A stretch of 64,000 bases of DNA from Hymenobacter polaris (GCF_012927305.1 NZ_JABBGH010000002.1:992001-1056000), one strand, 5' to 3'; positions 17,301 to 26,095 are shown, counted from the first letter of the stretch. Program-made: numbers and translations. Notes: generated from the letters alone by a model not told the origin.

Positions 17301-20300
17301 TCCCGCTGGCGCTGCGCGGGCGGCCTAGGCCCCCGCCGTAGTTCACATCCTCGTACACGTAGCCGGTGAGGGCGGGGGGCGTGGTGGTCACGTTGCCCGA
17401 GAACTCGGACGTGGCGCTGCTCACCGTGGCCGTGGCCGTGAGCAGCGTGCCCAGCGCCAGCGTGCCGCCGGGCAGCGACGAGAGGGGCACGCTAAACGAG
17501 AAGCCGTTGGCGTTGGTGTCCGAGCCCTGGTCAAAGCCGTTGATATTGCCCGAGTAGCTCAGGCCCGTGCCGGAGTTGGTATCTACCGGGCCCGCGGCCG
17601 TATTGGTGTTGCCTTCCGTGAGGGTAGTCAAGTAAGTTTTGCCCTGGCCGAAGTTGGCTCCGGTGGCATTCAACGCGCTCGGGTTGGCCTGGGCCGTAAA
17701 GAGTTCGATGGCCGCGCCCGCCTTGGCGTAGCCCTGCACCAGCAGGTTGGTGCCTACTACCGAAGCCGAGGTGATGACGGGGTAGTTCACTAGGCCGTTG
17801 GCGCCGGCAGTAGTCGCGCTGTTCAGCGTCACGTAGGGCGCGGTGCCCGCGGCGCTGGTTTGGGCGTTGGTTTGCAGGTCGATGCCAATGTCGCCGCTGG
17901 CAGCCGTGTTGTTGAGCGAGCTGACCGTGCCGTTGCCGTAGATGGAGTTCTGGCTGATGGTGGTAGCGCTGGCCCCGTTATTGAGCATAATGCCCGCCCC
18001 GTAGTTGTTGGCTACCACGTTCTGGCGCAGCGTGTTGCTAGGTCCATATACGTAAATGCCCGAGGTGGCTACTGGGCCAGTATTGGCGGTGCCCACGCCG
18101 TTGCCCGTTACCGTATTGCCGCTAATGAGGTTACTGCCGTTGGAGTTGTTGCTGTTGATGCCCTCGCCCGCGTTGCCGGTAAAGAGGTTGCCGCTCACCA
18201 CCGTCGAACTGCCCTGGATGTCGAGGCCTGCCAGGTAAGCATTGCCCTGGTCGTTGCCGCGCACCTCGTTGCCCGTAATACTAGCGCCGACTACCCCCGC
18301 CCCTAGGGCGATGCCCTTGCCATTGACAAAGCCAATGAGGTTGTTGCTGACGGTTGCGCTACCCCCGTTGTTGTTCACAATATTGAGGGCGTTGGCATTC
18401 GTGGTGGTGGTGCTGGTGGTAGTGGGCGCGCTAAAGCTCGTGGCTGAGGAGCCTAGTACGCTTTGCGTGATGCTGAAGCCCGCCGCATTCGAGCGTACCA
18501 GCGCGTTGTTATCGTCGTTCACCGCGTTGCCGAAACCGTAGAGAGCCAGTCCCTTTAGGGTAGTATTGGTGGCCGTGCTGGCCACATCGAGCCCTAGGGC
18601 CAGGTTGGTGTTGCCCGTTAGCTGCACCTCGGGACCGTTCACCTGCGCCAGGGTAGTGGCGCTGGTGCCCACGTTGACGCCCGCACCCAGTTTCGCGCTG
18701 TTGGTGTCGCCCACGTTCTGGGTCTGGGTGGTGCCGTCGATGCTGGTGTTAGCCGCGTAGGTGTTGTTGGCGTTGCCTAGGGCCGGTAGCGCCGTGGCAG
18801 GCTTGATTACCGCCACGCCGTTGGTAAGCTGCGAGGCCAGGCCGGCGTTGGGGCCGGTGGCGCTGTCATACGCATTCAGGCCGGGGTGCGCCTTTCCATC
18901 GGGCACCATAAAGATGCTGGTTTCGACGCCCGCGGCGGGCGTGGGGCCGCCCGAGCTGGCCGCCGCCTGCGCCAGGCCGTCGTTGGCGAGAGCGTTGGCA
19001 TTGGTAATGAACTGCCGCAGCGAGCCCTGGCCCGTGTCGTTGGTATTCACCACCGTGTCGAAGTTGTAGCCGAAATCTACTTCTACCGCCGGCGAGGGGG
19101 TGGTGCTGGTGCCCGCCGTAATATAGCTGATGCTCTCGGCCGCCGTAGTGCCCGCTGCCGGAGAAAGGGTAGCCAGTGTGGTGCCGGTGCCGCCGTTGCC
19201 GGCATCGGTGCGGCCGGGGTACTCGCCGCCTACCCGGTTGGGGTCAGGTACGGTGCCGTTGGTGGCATTTACGCTGGTGCGGTAGGTTTGCACTGGCAGC
19301 AGGCCTGCCGCATAACCAGCCCGACTGCTGCTTACGGTGCTGTTCACCACGCGCACGACGTAGTTAGCCCCGCTCGTTAGCTTATTGCCGTTGGCCAGGG
19401 TCGTGAAGGAGTAGCTGCCGTCGGCAGCCGTTAGCTGAAACGAATCGAAGGTGTAGGTGGTGACGCCGGCCGTGGTAAGGCCCGTGTAAAGCTCCACACG
19501 GGCACCCGAGCGGCCTACGCCCTGGCTGGTGCCCAGGCTGCGCCCTAGGCCGCCACCGTAGTTCACGTCCTCAAACACGGTGCCGTTGATGCTCGGCGCG
19601 AACGTAACCGGCGTGGGCGCCGGGGCATCTACTGGGTTAGGGGTGCCGTTTGTGAGCGTGCTGCGCAAAGCCGGAAAGGCCGCAGTATTGGTGGAAGCAT
19701 CGTTGGCCACCAAATCATTGGGCGTTAGAAGTACGTCATTCGAGAGCAGGCTGTAGCCTTTATTAGGGCTAGTCGCAGTACTGGTGGCGTAGGCCGTATT
19801 GTTGCGGGCCGTGGTAGGTACGTTGGCTGCGCTGGTCCCAAATTGCACGCGCACAGTGTAGGTAATCAGCGCCCGCTGCCCCGCCGTCAGCGATTGGTCG
19901 CCGCTGAGCAGGGCGCCGCCACCTAGGGAGCCGGTAGTAGCCGTGCTCAGGCCATTGAAATTGGCATTGGCTACCAGGGTTGCGCCATCGTAATTGGTTA
20001 CTACCGGCTGGCCCTGTATGGTGATGGCTGTAGCGGTTGGAAACGGCACGTTTGTAGTCGTGGTAGTGTTGCCCTTCAAAATATCCGATACCTGCACATT
20101 AGCGAGCGCCGTAGAATAGGTGTTACGCACCCGAATGGCGTAGCTGATGTCAAAGGTGGAGGCGTCGACCGCTTTCACGTTGGTTAGCTCCTTTGTCACA
20201 TCGATGGTGCTGCCGGGATTGATGCAACTGGCCCCGTCGCTCACGCTAGCGGGGTCGATGGAACTGATAAGGGTATAGGCCCCCGTTGAAAGGTCAATAG

Positions 20301-21123
20301 AATAAAAGCCGCCGGGAACGGGGTTGGTTGTGCTGACAGTGCCGTTAGAGTAGCCATACATGTTGCCGGCCACGTCAAAAAATGCCGAGCCAATGGGCGA
20401 AGCGCCGTTGCTGTTAGGGGTGATTTGTGTTACCGTGGCGGCCGTTGGGGCCGTTGGGGTGCCCCCGCTCAGTACTATCTTGTAGAGCGAGCCGGTGCCA
20501 AGCGTGCCGTACAGATTGTTGTCGATGGGATTGTAGGCTATGTCGTAAAAGGTATAAGAGTTGGCGCCGCCCCCGGCAAGCTGCGTGGTGAGCTGAGTAG
20601 CGGCCGTGGGCGTGCTGCTGGTAGGCTGCAGCCGGTACACGTTGTAGTTAGCTGCGGCCGTGCCGGTACCCGTGTTTTGCGACGTGAAGTAGTAGTTACC
20701 TGCTTTATCGAAGGTGCCCGAAGCTACTACTAGCCCCAGCGCTGCGTTATTTACGGTGATGGGCCCACCAACTTTCACTTGGCCACTTTGCCCAATCTTG
20801 TAAAGGGAGATATCCGTGTAAGCATTGTTGCCCCCCGAGCCTTGCGTACTTAGCGCGTACAGGTACCCGTCTTGCGAGTTATAAGCCAGGCCATTTACAA
20901 GTACTCCTAGGTCGTTACTGCCACCCTGAATATTAAGCGGCGTGGTTGTGTAAGAGGCGGTGCTGCGGTCTACTTTAAAAATCTGGGAGGTAGAGTTTAC
21001 CTGCCGAATTTGGTAGAAAGTGCCGTCGCAAGAAAAGGCCATGCCTTGAGCAAGCACCTCGCCGGGGCGTAGTAGGGCCGCACCCGCCAGCAACAGCCCT
21101 AGAAAACGTAATAATTGTTGCAT
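14320..21123 (-). CDS. Giant surface protein: duplicated SdrD-B-like and parallel beta-helix modules, T9SS sorting domain
   Basis: 2,267 residues. Signal peptide 1-26 (ends LAQ). Residues about 27-310 are a beta-propeller-like DUF6923-type region with 'YQIRQVNSTSQIFKVDRST'. About 310-500 is a DUF11-like fold ('ITVTKEL'-type). The next part is duplicated: an SdrD-B-like domain beginning 'EDVNYGGGLGR' (near 516 and again near 1256), then a 'GSLRQFI-N-NAL' segment (near 698 and 1441) leading into Asn/Gly/Thr-rich right-handed beta-helix repeats. The tail has an Ig-like region and a C-terminal type A sorting domain ('LALYPNPTSAATGLDLSAL' to 'VLRQVLRLIKE', last ~80 residues). It is predicted to be exported and surface-attached by the type IX system, as an adhesin or structural protein; no catalytic site was seen. 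Confidence 0.9.
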   Translation of the reverse strand: MQQLLRFLGLLLAGAALLRPGEVLAQGMAFSCDGTFYQIRQVNSTSQIFKVDRSTASYTTTPLNIQGGSNDLGVLVNGLAYNSQDGYLYALSTQGSGGNNAYTDISLYKIGQSGQVKVGGPITVNNAALGLVVASGTFDKAGNYYFTSQNTGTGTAAANYNVYRLQPTSSTPTAATQLTTQLAGGGANSYTFYDIAYNPIDNNLYGTLGTGSLYKIVLSGGTPTAPTAATVTQITPNSNGASPIGSAFFDVAGNMYGYSNGTVSTTNPVPGGFYSIDLSTGAYTLISSIDPASVSDGASCINPGSTIDVTKELTNVKAVDASTFDISYAIRVRNTYSTALANVQVSDILKGNTTTTTNVPFPTATAITIQGQPVVTNYDGATLVANANFNGLSTATTGSLGGGALLSGDQSLTAGQRALITYTVRVQFGTSAANVPTTARNNTAYATSTATSPNKGYSLLSNDVLLTPNDLVANDASTNTAAFPALRSTLTNGTPNPVDAPAPTPVTFAPSINGTVFEDVNYGGGLGRSLGTSQGVGRSGARVELYTGLTTAGVTTYTFDSFQLTAADGSYSFTTLANGNKLTSGANYVVRVVNSTVSSSRAGYAAGLLPVQTYRTSVNATNGTVPDPNRVGGEYPGRTDAGNGGTGTTLATLSPAAGTTAAESISYITAGTSTTPSPAVEVDFGYNFDTVVNTNDTGQGSLRQFITNANALANDGLAQAAASSGGPTPAAGVETSIFMVPDGKAHPGLNAYDSATGPNAGLASQLTNGVAVIKPATALPALGNANNTYAANTSIDGTTQTQNVGDTNSAKLGAGVNVGTSATTLAQVNGPEVQLTGNTNLALGLDVASTATNTTLKGLALYGFGNAVNDDNNALVRSNAAGFSITQSVLGSSATSFSAPTTTSTTTTNANALNIVNNNGGSATVSNNLIGFVNGKGIALGAGVVGASITGNEVRGNDQGNAYLAGLDIQGSSTVVSGNLFTGNAGEGINSNNSNGSNLISGNTVTGNGVGTANTGPVATSGIYVYGPSNTLRQNVVANNYGAGIMLNNGASATTISQNSIYGNGTVSSLNNTAASGDIGIDLQTNAQTSAAGTAPYVTLNSATTAGANGLVNYPVITSASVVGTNLLVQGYAKAGAAIELFTAQANPSALNATGANFGQGKTYLTTLTEGNTNTAAGPVDTNSGTGLSYSGNINGFDQGSDTNANGFSFSVPLSSLPGGTLALGTLLTATATVSSATSEFSGNVTTTPPALTGYVYEDVNYGGGLGRPRSASGTVTRPGAKVELYDANGNYVSTAITDANGQYTFNVSVGNYTVRVVNNSVLSSRTGATAASGTATTGYVSNQVPVQTYNGTTNRVGGENPAYTDALANSGNQTLASLSSGTVLPESIAAVSVSSGTANVGPDFGFNFDLVVNNNDAPTVTTTTANGTTTTTVTVTGNNAQGSLRQFIINSNALGGEASLAPVYTATNGSTTALTTGQETSIFMIPNGSAVAGQRAGLTNAAGTANFTMPNNGSGTAATITLAAALPAITGANTSLDGATQTRSTGDSNAATATANGESTGPEVLINASSMTTGNGASGTALTIAANDDQLLALGLYGATNGGGSVGVGISGGALRTIIQNSTINNNGANVTFSNSGTASAATISNNIIRDSRRGNADGIELNGGNSNMTISGNQLLRNNGFGIDFIAGANSGNTITNNIFSGNGTGLGNSTTGQGSGIGLRGGNSNNNVISNNSFTNNNGAGIIAKSGTTGNIFSQNSFSGNGTGTSSTTAGLGLGIDLMATGASGDNGDGVTKNDNGDADTGANGLINYPILQSAVINANGTVTVTGFARSNARVELYLAADDPTHFGEGVNYLTTFTQGSAAGTAGGLTTGAATTYSGVLNDGLDQGTDNTLTFTYTFTPTAAQLTQLQASSALLTSTATLTANDGNGNFGTSEFSGNARIFQAPVPNDATNASVPNNTANPVALNPNMSGTALGLTANVTTSTANSIVSYTVGLPSSGTLYYNNTPLTAATVIPAGNLNQLTFKPVAGSTNTVTFAYTALDANGLASSQHSASGTLRSGSAVYTIPVTAPLPVELVQFEAQAVLNRDAQLSWTTASELNNARFVVERSLDGVRFTPVGQLAGQGSTARATSYAFTDAGIGPKVAGGQPVYYRLQQVDQDGTVHYSPVRSVSFTKSAALALALYPNPTSAATGLDLSALPTTGTYQVLLLDATGRQVRQLTLGGGLVQHLELSDLATGTYQVLVSGQRPDGSVLRQVLRLIKE

Positions 21124-21749
21124 AAGATACAGGGTAGAGTAACAGTGTTTGGTTGGTTAGTGGTCAAGAGTATCTGGGTAGTGCCTGAGTAGTTCAACGG
21201 GGGAAACCCATAAGATGGAAACGGGTACTAGTAAGAAATATGCAATTATAAACTAATCGACGTTGTCGCTGATGCTTATTTAAAATTTCTCAAATGTATA
21301 AATTTTGTCCAAAAATAGGACGTTACCCGTTGAGCTGATAAAATCCTCGTTAAACTCTATAAAAAAATAGCTTAAAAGCTTAATATTATCGCTTTAAAGC
21401 ATTAATGATAAGCTTTGCGACAAACAAAAACTCGTTTTTTTTGAACGTATGATAAATTTTATAATAGATAAAGTTAATTATTTTATTGTAATAATTATAT
21501 TAATTAATCGTATTTAAATTGTGCGCGCTATAGTATAGTAGTTGACGAAAATTATAAAATAGTACTAAAAATAGATTATTTTACATTACCTATTCGCATA
21601 AAATTTAGCCGCTGGTATTAGTCAATGGCGAAGTAGCGAGCACTAAAGCGACGGCCTGCGAAGCCTAGCTAGCGCTACCAGCCCCGACCTTTGCCCTTTG
21701 CTACCCTAGGGCCGAAACCTTCCGGCCCCCGGCCGGCGTTACCCCATTC
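21124..21749. other. Long AT-rich divergent spacer between the surface protein gene and uvrA
   Basis: About 626 bp without a gene. From about 21230 to 21620 it is dominated by A and T with homopolymer runs, in strong contrast to the GC-rich surroundings. A minus-strand TACATTTG (21291-21298) could serve the surface protein gene with a leader of about 170 nt. A plus-strand GACCTTTG lies closer to uvrA. No small gene, tRNA or repeat family was recognised in it. Confidence 0.7.
21686..21693 (+). promoter_or_regulatory. Candidate -7 element (GACCTTTG) for uvrA
   Basis: One mismatch to TAnnTTTG, 57 nt before the ATG. A CCCTAGGG palindrome lies between it and the start. No LexA-type box was recognised. 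Confidence 0.35.
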
Positions 21750-24590
21750 ATGTCCGACAACTCCGCCCTGCAAGTGGCTGCCCCCGCCACCGATGCCATC
21801 GATCAGCTCGACCCGCGTCAGTTTATCGTTATCAAGAATGCCCGCGTGCACAACCTCAAGAACCTGAGCGTGGCCCTGCCCCGCAACAAGTTCATCGTGG
21901 TCACGGGCCTCAGCGGTTCGGGCAAGAGCAGCCTGGCGTTTGATACCTTGTACGCTGAAGGCCAGCGCATGTACGTGGAGAGCCTGAGCAGCTACGCCCG
22001 GCAGTTTCTGGGCCGCATGGACAAGCCCGACGTGGATTATATCCGGGGCATTTCGCCGGCCATCGCCATCGAGCAGAAAGTCAGCATCAAGAACAACCGC
22101 TCGACGGTGGGCACCAGCACCGAGATTTACGACTACCTCAAGCTGCTGTTTGCGCGGGTGGGCCGCACGTACTCGCCCGTCAGCGGCGAGCAGGTGCGCA
22201 AGGATACGGTGGCCGACGTGGTAGATTTTTTGGTGGCCCTGCCCGCCGGCAGCCGTGCCACCATCCTAGCCCCCCTCACCAGCACCGAGCCCGGCCGCCC
22301 CATGAGCAAGGAGCTGGATTTGCTCTTGCAGAAGGGCTACGGCCGCGTGGTGTTGGCCAACGGGCAAACGGCATTTATTGAGGATTTGATAGGCGAAGGC
22401 AAGCCCGAGGTAGAAGGAGAGGTGTTCATCCTCATCGACCGCGCCGTGATGCAGCCCGACGACGAGGACTTGCAATTCCGCCTGTCGGATTCGGTGCAGA
22501 CGGCCTTTTTTGAGGGCCACGGCACTTGCATCGTGAAGCTGGATGACGAGAGCCGTACTTTTTCGGATAAGTTTGAGCTAGATGGGCTGACGTTTGAGGA
22601 GCCCAACGTCAACTTCTTCTCCTTCAATAACTCCTACGGCGCCTGCCACACCTGCGAGGGCTTCGGCTCGGTGCTGGGCATCGACGAGGACTTGGTGATA
22701 CCAGACAAGAGCCTGACCGTGTTTGAGGGCGCGATAGCTCCGTGGCGTACCGAGAAGCAGGGCGAGTGGCTGAAGCCGCTGCTCAAGAACGGTATCCGGT
22801 TTGACTTCCCCATTCACCGGCCCTACAACGACCTGAGCGAGGCCGAGCGCCGCCTGCTCTGGACCGGCAACAAGTATTTCGAGGGCCTCGACGCCTACTT
22901 TAAGTGGGTAAGCGAGCAGACCCACAAAATTCAGTACCGCGTGCTGCAAAGCCGCTACCGGGGCCGCACCACCTGCCCCGACTGCCGCGGCACCCGCCTG
23001 CGCAAAGACGCGCAGTACGTGCGCATCAACGGCCGCAGCATCACCGACCTCGTGCTGCTGCCCATCTCGGAGGCCCTAGGGTTTTTCGAGAATCTGAGTT
23101 TGACCGAGCACGAGGCCGCCGTGGCCGACCGCCTGCTGGCCGAAATCACCAACCGCCTGGGCTACCTCAACCGGGTAGGCCTGGGATACCTTACGCTCAA
23201 CCGCCTCAGCAATACCTTGAGCGGTGGCGAAAGCCAGCGCATCTCACTAGCTACCTCGCTCGGGTCGGCGCTGGTGGGCTCGATGTATGTGCTCGACGAG
23301 CCGAGCATCGGCCTGCACCCCAAGGATGCCGAGCAGCTCATCGGCGTGCTGCGCTCGCTGCAGGAGTTGGGCAATACGGTGGTGGTGGTGGAGCACGAGG
23401 AGAAGATGATGGAAGCCGCCGACCAGATTATCGACATCGGCCCCGAGGCCGGCAGTGGCGGCGGCAACCTCATGTTTCAGGGCACCTTCGAGGAGCTGAC
23501 TCACGACCGTAGCACCTACACCGGCCAATACCTGAGCGGGCAGCTCGACGTGCCGGTGCCCGCCGTGCGCCGCCCCTGGCGCAATGCGCTCACCCTCAGC
23601 GGCGCCCGCGAGAACAACCTCAAGAACGTGACCGTGCAGATACCCCTAGGGGTGATGACGGTGGTCACGGGCGTGTCGGGCTCGGGCAAGAGCACGCTCA
23701 TCCGCCGCATCCTGGCCCCAGCGCTCATGAAGCAGCTGGGCGGCGGCGCGGGCGAAAGCACCGGCAAGTTCGACAAGCTCACGGGCGTGAATGGACAGAT
23801 TACCCACGTCGAGTTCGTGGACCAGAACCCCATCGGCAAGTCGTCGCGCTCGAACCCCGTGACCTACGTGAAGGCCTACGACCAGATACGCAGCCTGTTT
23901 GCCGAGCAGCCGCTGGCCAAGGCGCGGGGCTACAAGCCCTCGCACTTCTCGTTCAACGTGGAGGGCGGGCGCTGCGAGGTGTGCCAGGGCGAGGGCCAGG
24001 TGAAAATCGAGATGCAGTTCATGGCCGACATCTACCTGACCTGCGAGAGCTGCGGCGGCCACAAGTTCAAGCAGGATATTCTGGAAGTCAAGTTTCAGGA
24101 CAAGAGCATCGACGAGGTGCTGGAGCTGACCGTGGCCGACGCCGTGGAGTTCTTCAAAGGCCAGCCTAAGGTGGCCGAGCGCCTGCAGCCCCTGCTCGAC
24201 GTGGGCCTAGGGTACATCCGCCTGGGCCAGTCGGCCAACACGCTGTCGGGCGGCGAGGCCCAGCGCGTGAAGCTGGCCAGCTTCCTCACCAAGGGCGCCA
24301 CGCTGCAGCAAGACAAAATCCTGTTCATCTTCGACGAGCCCAGCACCGGCCTGCACTTCCACGACATCGCCAAGCTCCTCTCGGCGTTGAATGCGCTGGT
24401 CGAGCAGGGCAACACCGTGCTCATCATCGAGCACAACGTGGACATCATCAAAACCGCCGACTGGCTGATTGACCTAGGGCCGGAAGGCGGCATCAACGGC
24501 GGGCACCTGCTCTTTGAAGGTACGCCGGAGCAGCTGGTGAAGCTCAAGGACACGAACCACACGGCGCGGTTTCTGGCTGATAAGCTGTAA
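21750..24590 (+). CDS. uvrA: Excinuclease ABC subunit A
   Basis: DNA damage recognition ATPase of nucleotide excision repair, acting as a dimer with UvrB. The 946-residue protein has two ABC modules. The first has Walker A 'GLSGSGKSS' (near 53) and signature 'NTLSGGESQRI' (near 488). The second has 'GVSGSGKST' (near 640) and 'NTLSGGEAQRV' (near 831). Zinc-binding Cys pairs are visible: 'CHTCEGFG', 'CPDCRGTR', 'CEVCQGEG' and 'CESCGG'. 'VDYIRGISPAIAIEQK' and 'VDQNPIGKSSRSNP' are typical UvrA segments. Length is as expected. The ATG at 21750 gives a short non-conserved lead before 'FIVIKNARVHNLKNL'. A toxin-antitoxin pair follows 29 bp downstream. Confidence 0.97.
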   Translation: MSDNSALQVAAPATDAIDQLDPRQFIVIKNARVHNLKNLSVALPRNKFIVVTGLSGSGKSSLAFDTLYAEGQRMYVESLSSYARQFLGRMDKPDVDYIRGISPAIAIEQKVSIKNNRSTVGTSTEIYDYLKLLFARVGRTYSPVSGEQVRKDTVADVVDFLVALPAGSRATILAPLTSTEPGRPMSKELDLLLQKGYGRVVLANGQTAFIEDLIGEGKPEVEGEVFILIDRAVMQPDDEDLQFRLSDSVQTAFFEGHGTCIVKLDDESRTFSDKFELDGLTFEEPNVNFFSFNNSYGACHTCEGFGSVLGIDEDLVIPDKSLTVFEGAIAPWRTEKQGEWLKPLLKNGIRFDFPIHRPYNDLSEAERRLLWTGNKYFEGLDAYFKWVSEQTHKIQYRVLQSRYRGRTTCPDCRGTRLRKDAQYVRINGRSITDLVLLPISEALGFFENLSLTEHEAAVADRLLAEITNRLGYLNRVGLGYLTLNRLSNTLSGGESQRISLATSLGSALVGSMYVLDEPSIGLHPKDAEQLIGVLRSLQELGNTVVVVEHEEKMMEAADQIIDIGPEAGSGGGNLMFQGTFEELTHDRSTYTGQYLSGQLDVPVPAVRRPWRNALTLSGARENNLKNVTVQIPLGVMTVVTGVSGSGKSTLIRRILAPALMKQLGGGAGESTGKFDKLTGVNGQITHVEFVDQNPIGKSSRSNPVTYVKAYDQIRSLFAEQPLAKARGYKPSHFSFNVEGGRCEVCQGEGQVKIEMQFMADIYLTCESCGGHKFKQDILEVKFQDKSIDEVLELTVADAVEFFKGQPKVAERLQPLLDVGLGYIRLGQSANTLSGGEAQRVKLASFLTKGATLQQDKILFIFDEPSTGLHFHDIAKLLSALNALVEQGNTVLIIEHNVDIIKTADWLIDLGPEGGINGGHLLFEGTPEQLVKLKDTNHTARFLADKL

Positions 24591-24619
24591 GTTGAGAATC
24601 TAATTGATAGACCTGTGCT

Positions 24620-24835
24620 ATGGTAACGGAAACACAAAAGCAGGAATTAATCACGGCCGTCAGGCAGATGCAGGATGAGGCGCTTTGGCAGCAGATGAAG
24701 AATCTGCTGACTACGGCTGCCACCAGCCCTGACACGGCTAAGCCACGGGCACCCCTGGGCTTTGCCCGCGGGGAGGGTATGTGGATGGCCGATGATTTTG
24801 ATGAGCCGCTGGAGGATTTTGCCGATTATATGTAA
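24620..24835 (+). CDS. Probable antitoxin of a VapBC-type module
   Basis: 71 residues with an N-terminal amphipathic helix 'TETQKQELITAVRQMQDEAL' (3-22) and an acidic C-terminus 'ADDFDEPLEDFADYM' (57-71). The acidic tail is typical of antitoxins that wrap around PIN-domain toxins; a similar tail occurs in DUF2281-type antitoxins. A DNA-binding fold is not obvious. The TAA stop overlaps the ATG of the toxin gene by one base, so synthesis is coupled. Antitoxins of this type normally bind their own promoter, but no operator palindrome was recognised in the 29-bp spacer after uvrA. The call depends mostly on the neighbour. Confidence 0.75.
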   Translation: MVTETQKQELITAVRQMQDEALWQQMKNLLTTAATSPDTAKPRAPLGFARGEGMWMADDFDEPLEDFADYM

Positions 24836-25239
24836 TGGCTGACTACCTGCTCGATACGCATACGTTGCTGTGGTATGCTGGAGCCGACCCCCGGCTGCCT
24901 GCCGCCATCAGCCAGCTCATTGCCGACCCTGCCAGTCGCGTGGTGGTTAGCCGGGCTTCGCTCTGGGAAATAACCATCAAGGAGAGCCTCGGCAAGCTGA
25001 TTCTATCGCAGCCCCATGCGCAGTGGATGCAGATGCTGCGGACCTACGATTTTTACATTCTCGAAATCACGGACGCGCACCTACTGACGCTAAGCCAACT
25101 ATCCCAAGTCAAAGATCACCGCGACCCCTTCGACCGCCTGCTCATTGCCCAGGCCCTGGCCGAGCGCCTAACGCTGGTAAGCCGCGACGGCAAGTTTGGA
25201 GCCTACGCGGCGATCGGGCTGCAACTAGCCTGGGAGTAG
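24835..25239 (+). CDS. vapC: PIN-domain ribonuclease toxin (VapC family)
   Basis: 134 residues of PIN fold, a Mg2+-dependent RNase that inhibits translation unless bound by its antitoxin. The acidic catalytic residues are in place: Asp7 in 'YLLDTHTLLWY', Glu in 'SLWEITIKESLGKL' (near 44), Asp in 'HRDPFDRLLIAQA' (near 98) and Asp in 'VSRDGKFGAY' (near 119). Length is as usual for the family. The gene overlaps the antitoxin gene by 1 bp. This subgroup ('LLWYAGADPRLPAAI', 'DRLLIAQALAERLTLVSRDG') is common as a chromosomal type II system in Bacteroidota and cyanobacteria. Confidence 0.9.
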   Translation: MADYLLDTHTLLWYAGADPRLPAAISQLIADPASRVVVSRASLWEITIKESLGKLILSQPHAQWMQMLRTYDFYILEITDAHLLTLSQLSQVKDHRDPFDRLLIAQALAERLTLVSRDGKFGAYAAIGLQLAWE

Positions 25240-25253
25240 CCGCTCGATACCCT

Positions 25254-25655
25254 ATGAAACCTAAATACCTGGCCCTAGGGGCGCTTGTACTGCTGCTCGG
25301 GTGGTTCGTTTTTAACTCGCTCAGCCAGCCGGGAGTGGGCGACCTGAAAGGAAACTTCCAAGAGGTCGCCGTCTACCGCAACGAGAACAACACCGGCCCT
25401 ATCGTGCACGTGTACGCCGTGACGGTGGCCGATACGCTGTGGCGCGAGATGCAACAGTACGGCGACCTGATGCCCTACACCAAGTATGGCCGCACGGCGG
25501 TGTATTTCTTCCGGGCGGGCCAGCCGGCGCCCAGCGCGGTGCAGCCGGGCCAGACCAGCTTCGACGCCCGCTTCGAGCAATATTGCCTGGCAAAGTACGA
25601 GAAGGACGCCATGAGCAAGGTCACGTTCCGGCGGTACCCTTTTCAAGCCAACTAG
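25254..25655 (+). CDS. Membrane-anchored small protein, unknown function
   Basis: 133 residues: one N-terminal transmembrane helix 'YLALGALVLLLGWFVF' (5-20) and a soluble, probably periplasmic domain with 'YRNENNTGPIVHVYAVTVAD' (about 42-61), 'MQQYGDLMPYTKYGRTAVYFF' (region near 67-88) and 'YCLAKYEKDAMSKVTFRRYPF'. No catalytic motif is recognised; the family is unknown to me. The ATG lies 14 bp after the toxin stop, so it may be transcribed with uvrA-vapBC, but a functional connection is not implied. It is convergent with the DUF4174 gene. Confidence 0.6.
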   Translation: MKPKYLALGALVLLLGWFVFNSLSQPGVGDLKGNFQEVAVYRNENNTGPIVHVYAVTVADTLWREMQQYGDLMPYTKYGRTAVYFFRAGQPAPSAVQPGQTSFDARFEQYCLAKYEKDAMSKVTFRRYPFQAN

Positions 25656-25669
25656 CTCTCGGCTAGCGG

Positions 25670-26089
25670 CTACTGCCCGCGGCGCATCTCCTGGCGGCGC
25701 ATGGGCATCTTGTCAATGGTGCCAAACAGCGCCTGGGGCGTCAGTGGGTGGGGGCTGCGCTGCTTCACGCCGCCGTCTTTGCCGATGAGCACTACCTCGA
25801 ACCGGGTGAGCTTGAGCTTCAACTCCTGCTCGGCGTACTGGCGGTCGGCCGGGGTGAGCTGGTCGCCGCGCACGTCGAGCACCAGCATATCGCGCTCGTG
25901 CAGGCCGTCGGGGGTAGCGGCCAGCAGCTGCTTCTGCTGCCGGTAAGCCGCTTCGTCGGCCCTAGGAGCCACTACGAGCAGCACCCGCTTCTTCCACTTG
26001 CTGGCCCGGATGGTGGCGGCCAGGGAGGGCGGGGCGGCCGCGGCTGTGGCCGCCGTGGCCAGCAATGCCAGCAGCAACAGCGTTTTCAT
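25670..26089 (-). CDS. Exported DUF4174 protein
   Basis: 139 residues with signal peptide 1-24 ('...AATAAAAPPSLAA'). The mature domain 'KWKKRVLLVVAPRADEAAYRQQ' and 'RFEVVLIGKDGGVKQRS' with 'LFGTIDKMPMRRQEMR' near the end is the DUF4174 signature, a thioredoxin-like periplasmic family without assigned reaction. The usual Cys pair of thioredoxins is absent, so redox activity is unlikely. It lies 6 bp after the PepSY-TM gene on the same strand and is almost certainly co-transcribed with it. Confidence 0.8.
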   Translation of the reverse strand: MKTLLLLALLATAATAAAAPPSLAATIRASKWKKRVLLVVAPRADEAAYRQQKQLLAATPDGLHERDMLVLDVRGDQLTPADRQYAEQELKLKLTRFEVVLIGKDGGVKQRSPHPLTPQALFGTIDKMPMRRQEMRRGQ

Positions 26090-26095
26090 GCTAGC

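Noticed and set aside
17860..18306. Long open frames on the plus strand opposite the giant surface protein
   Set aside because: They are repetitive shadows of the Gly/Thr/Asn-rich gene, with low-complexity translations and no start context or domain.
21230..21620. AT-rich spacer as chromosomal replication origin
   Set aside because: No clustered DnaA-box-like sequences were seen and dnaA, dnaN or gyrB are not nearby.
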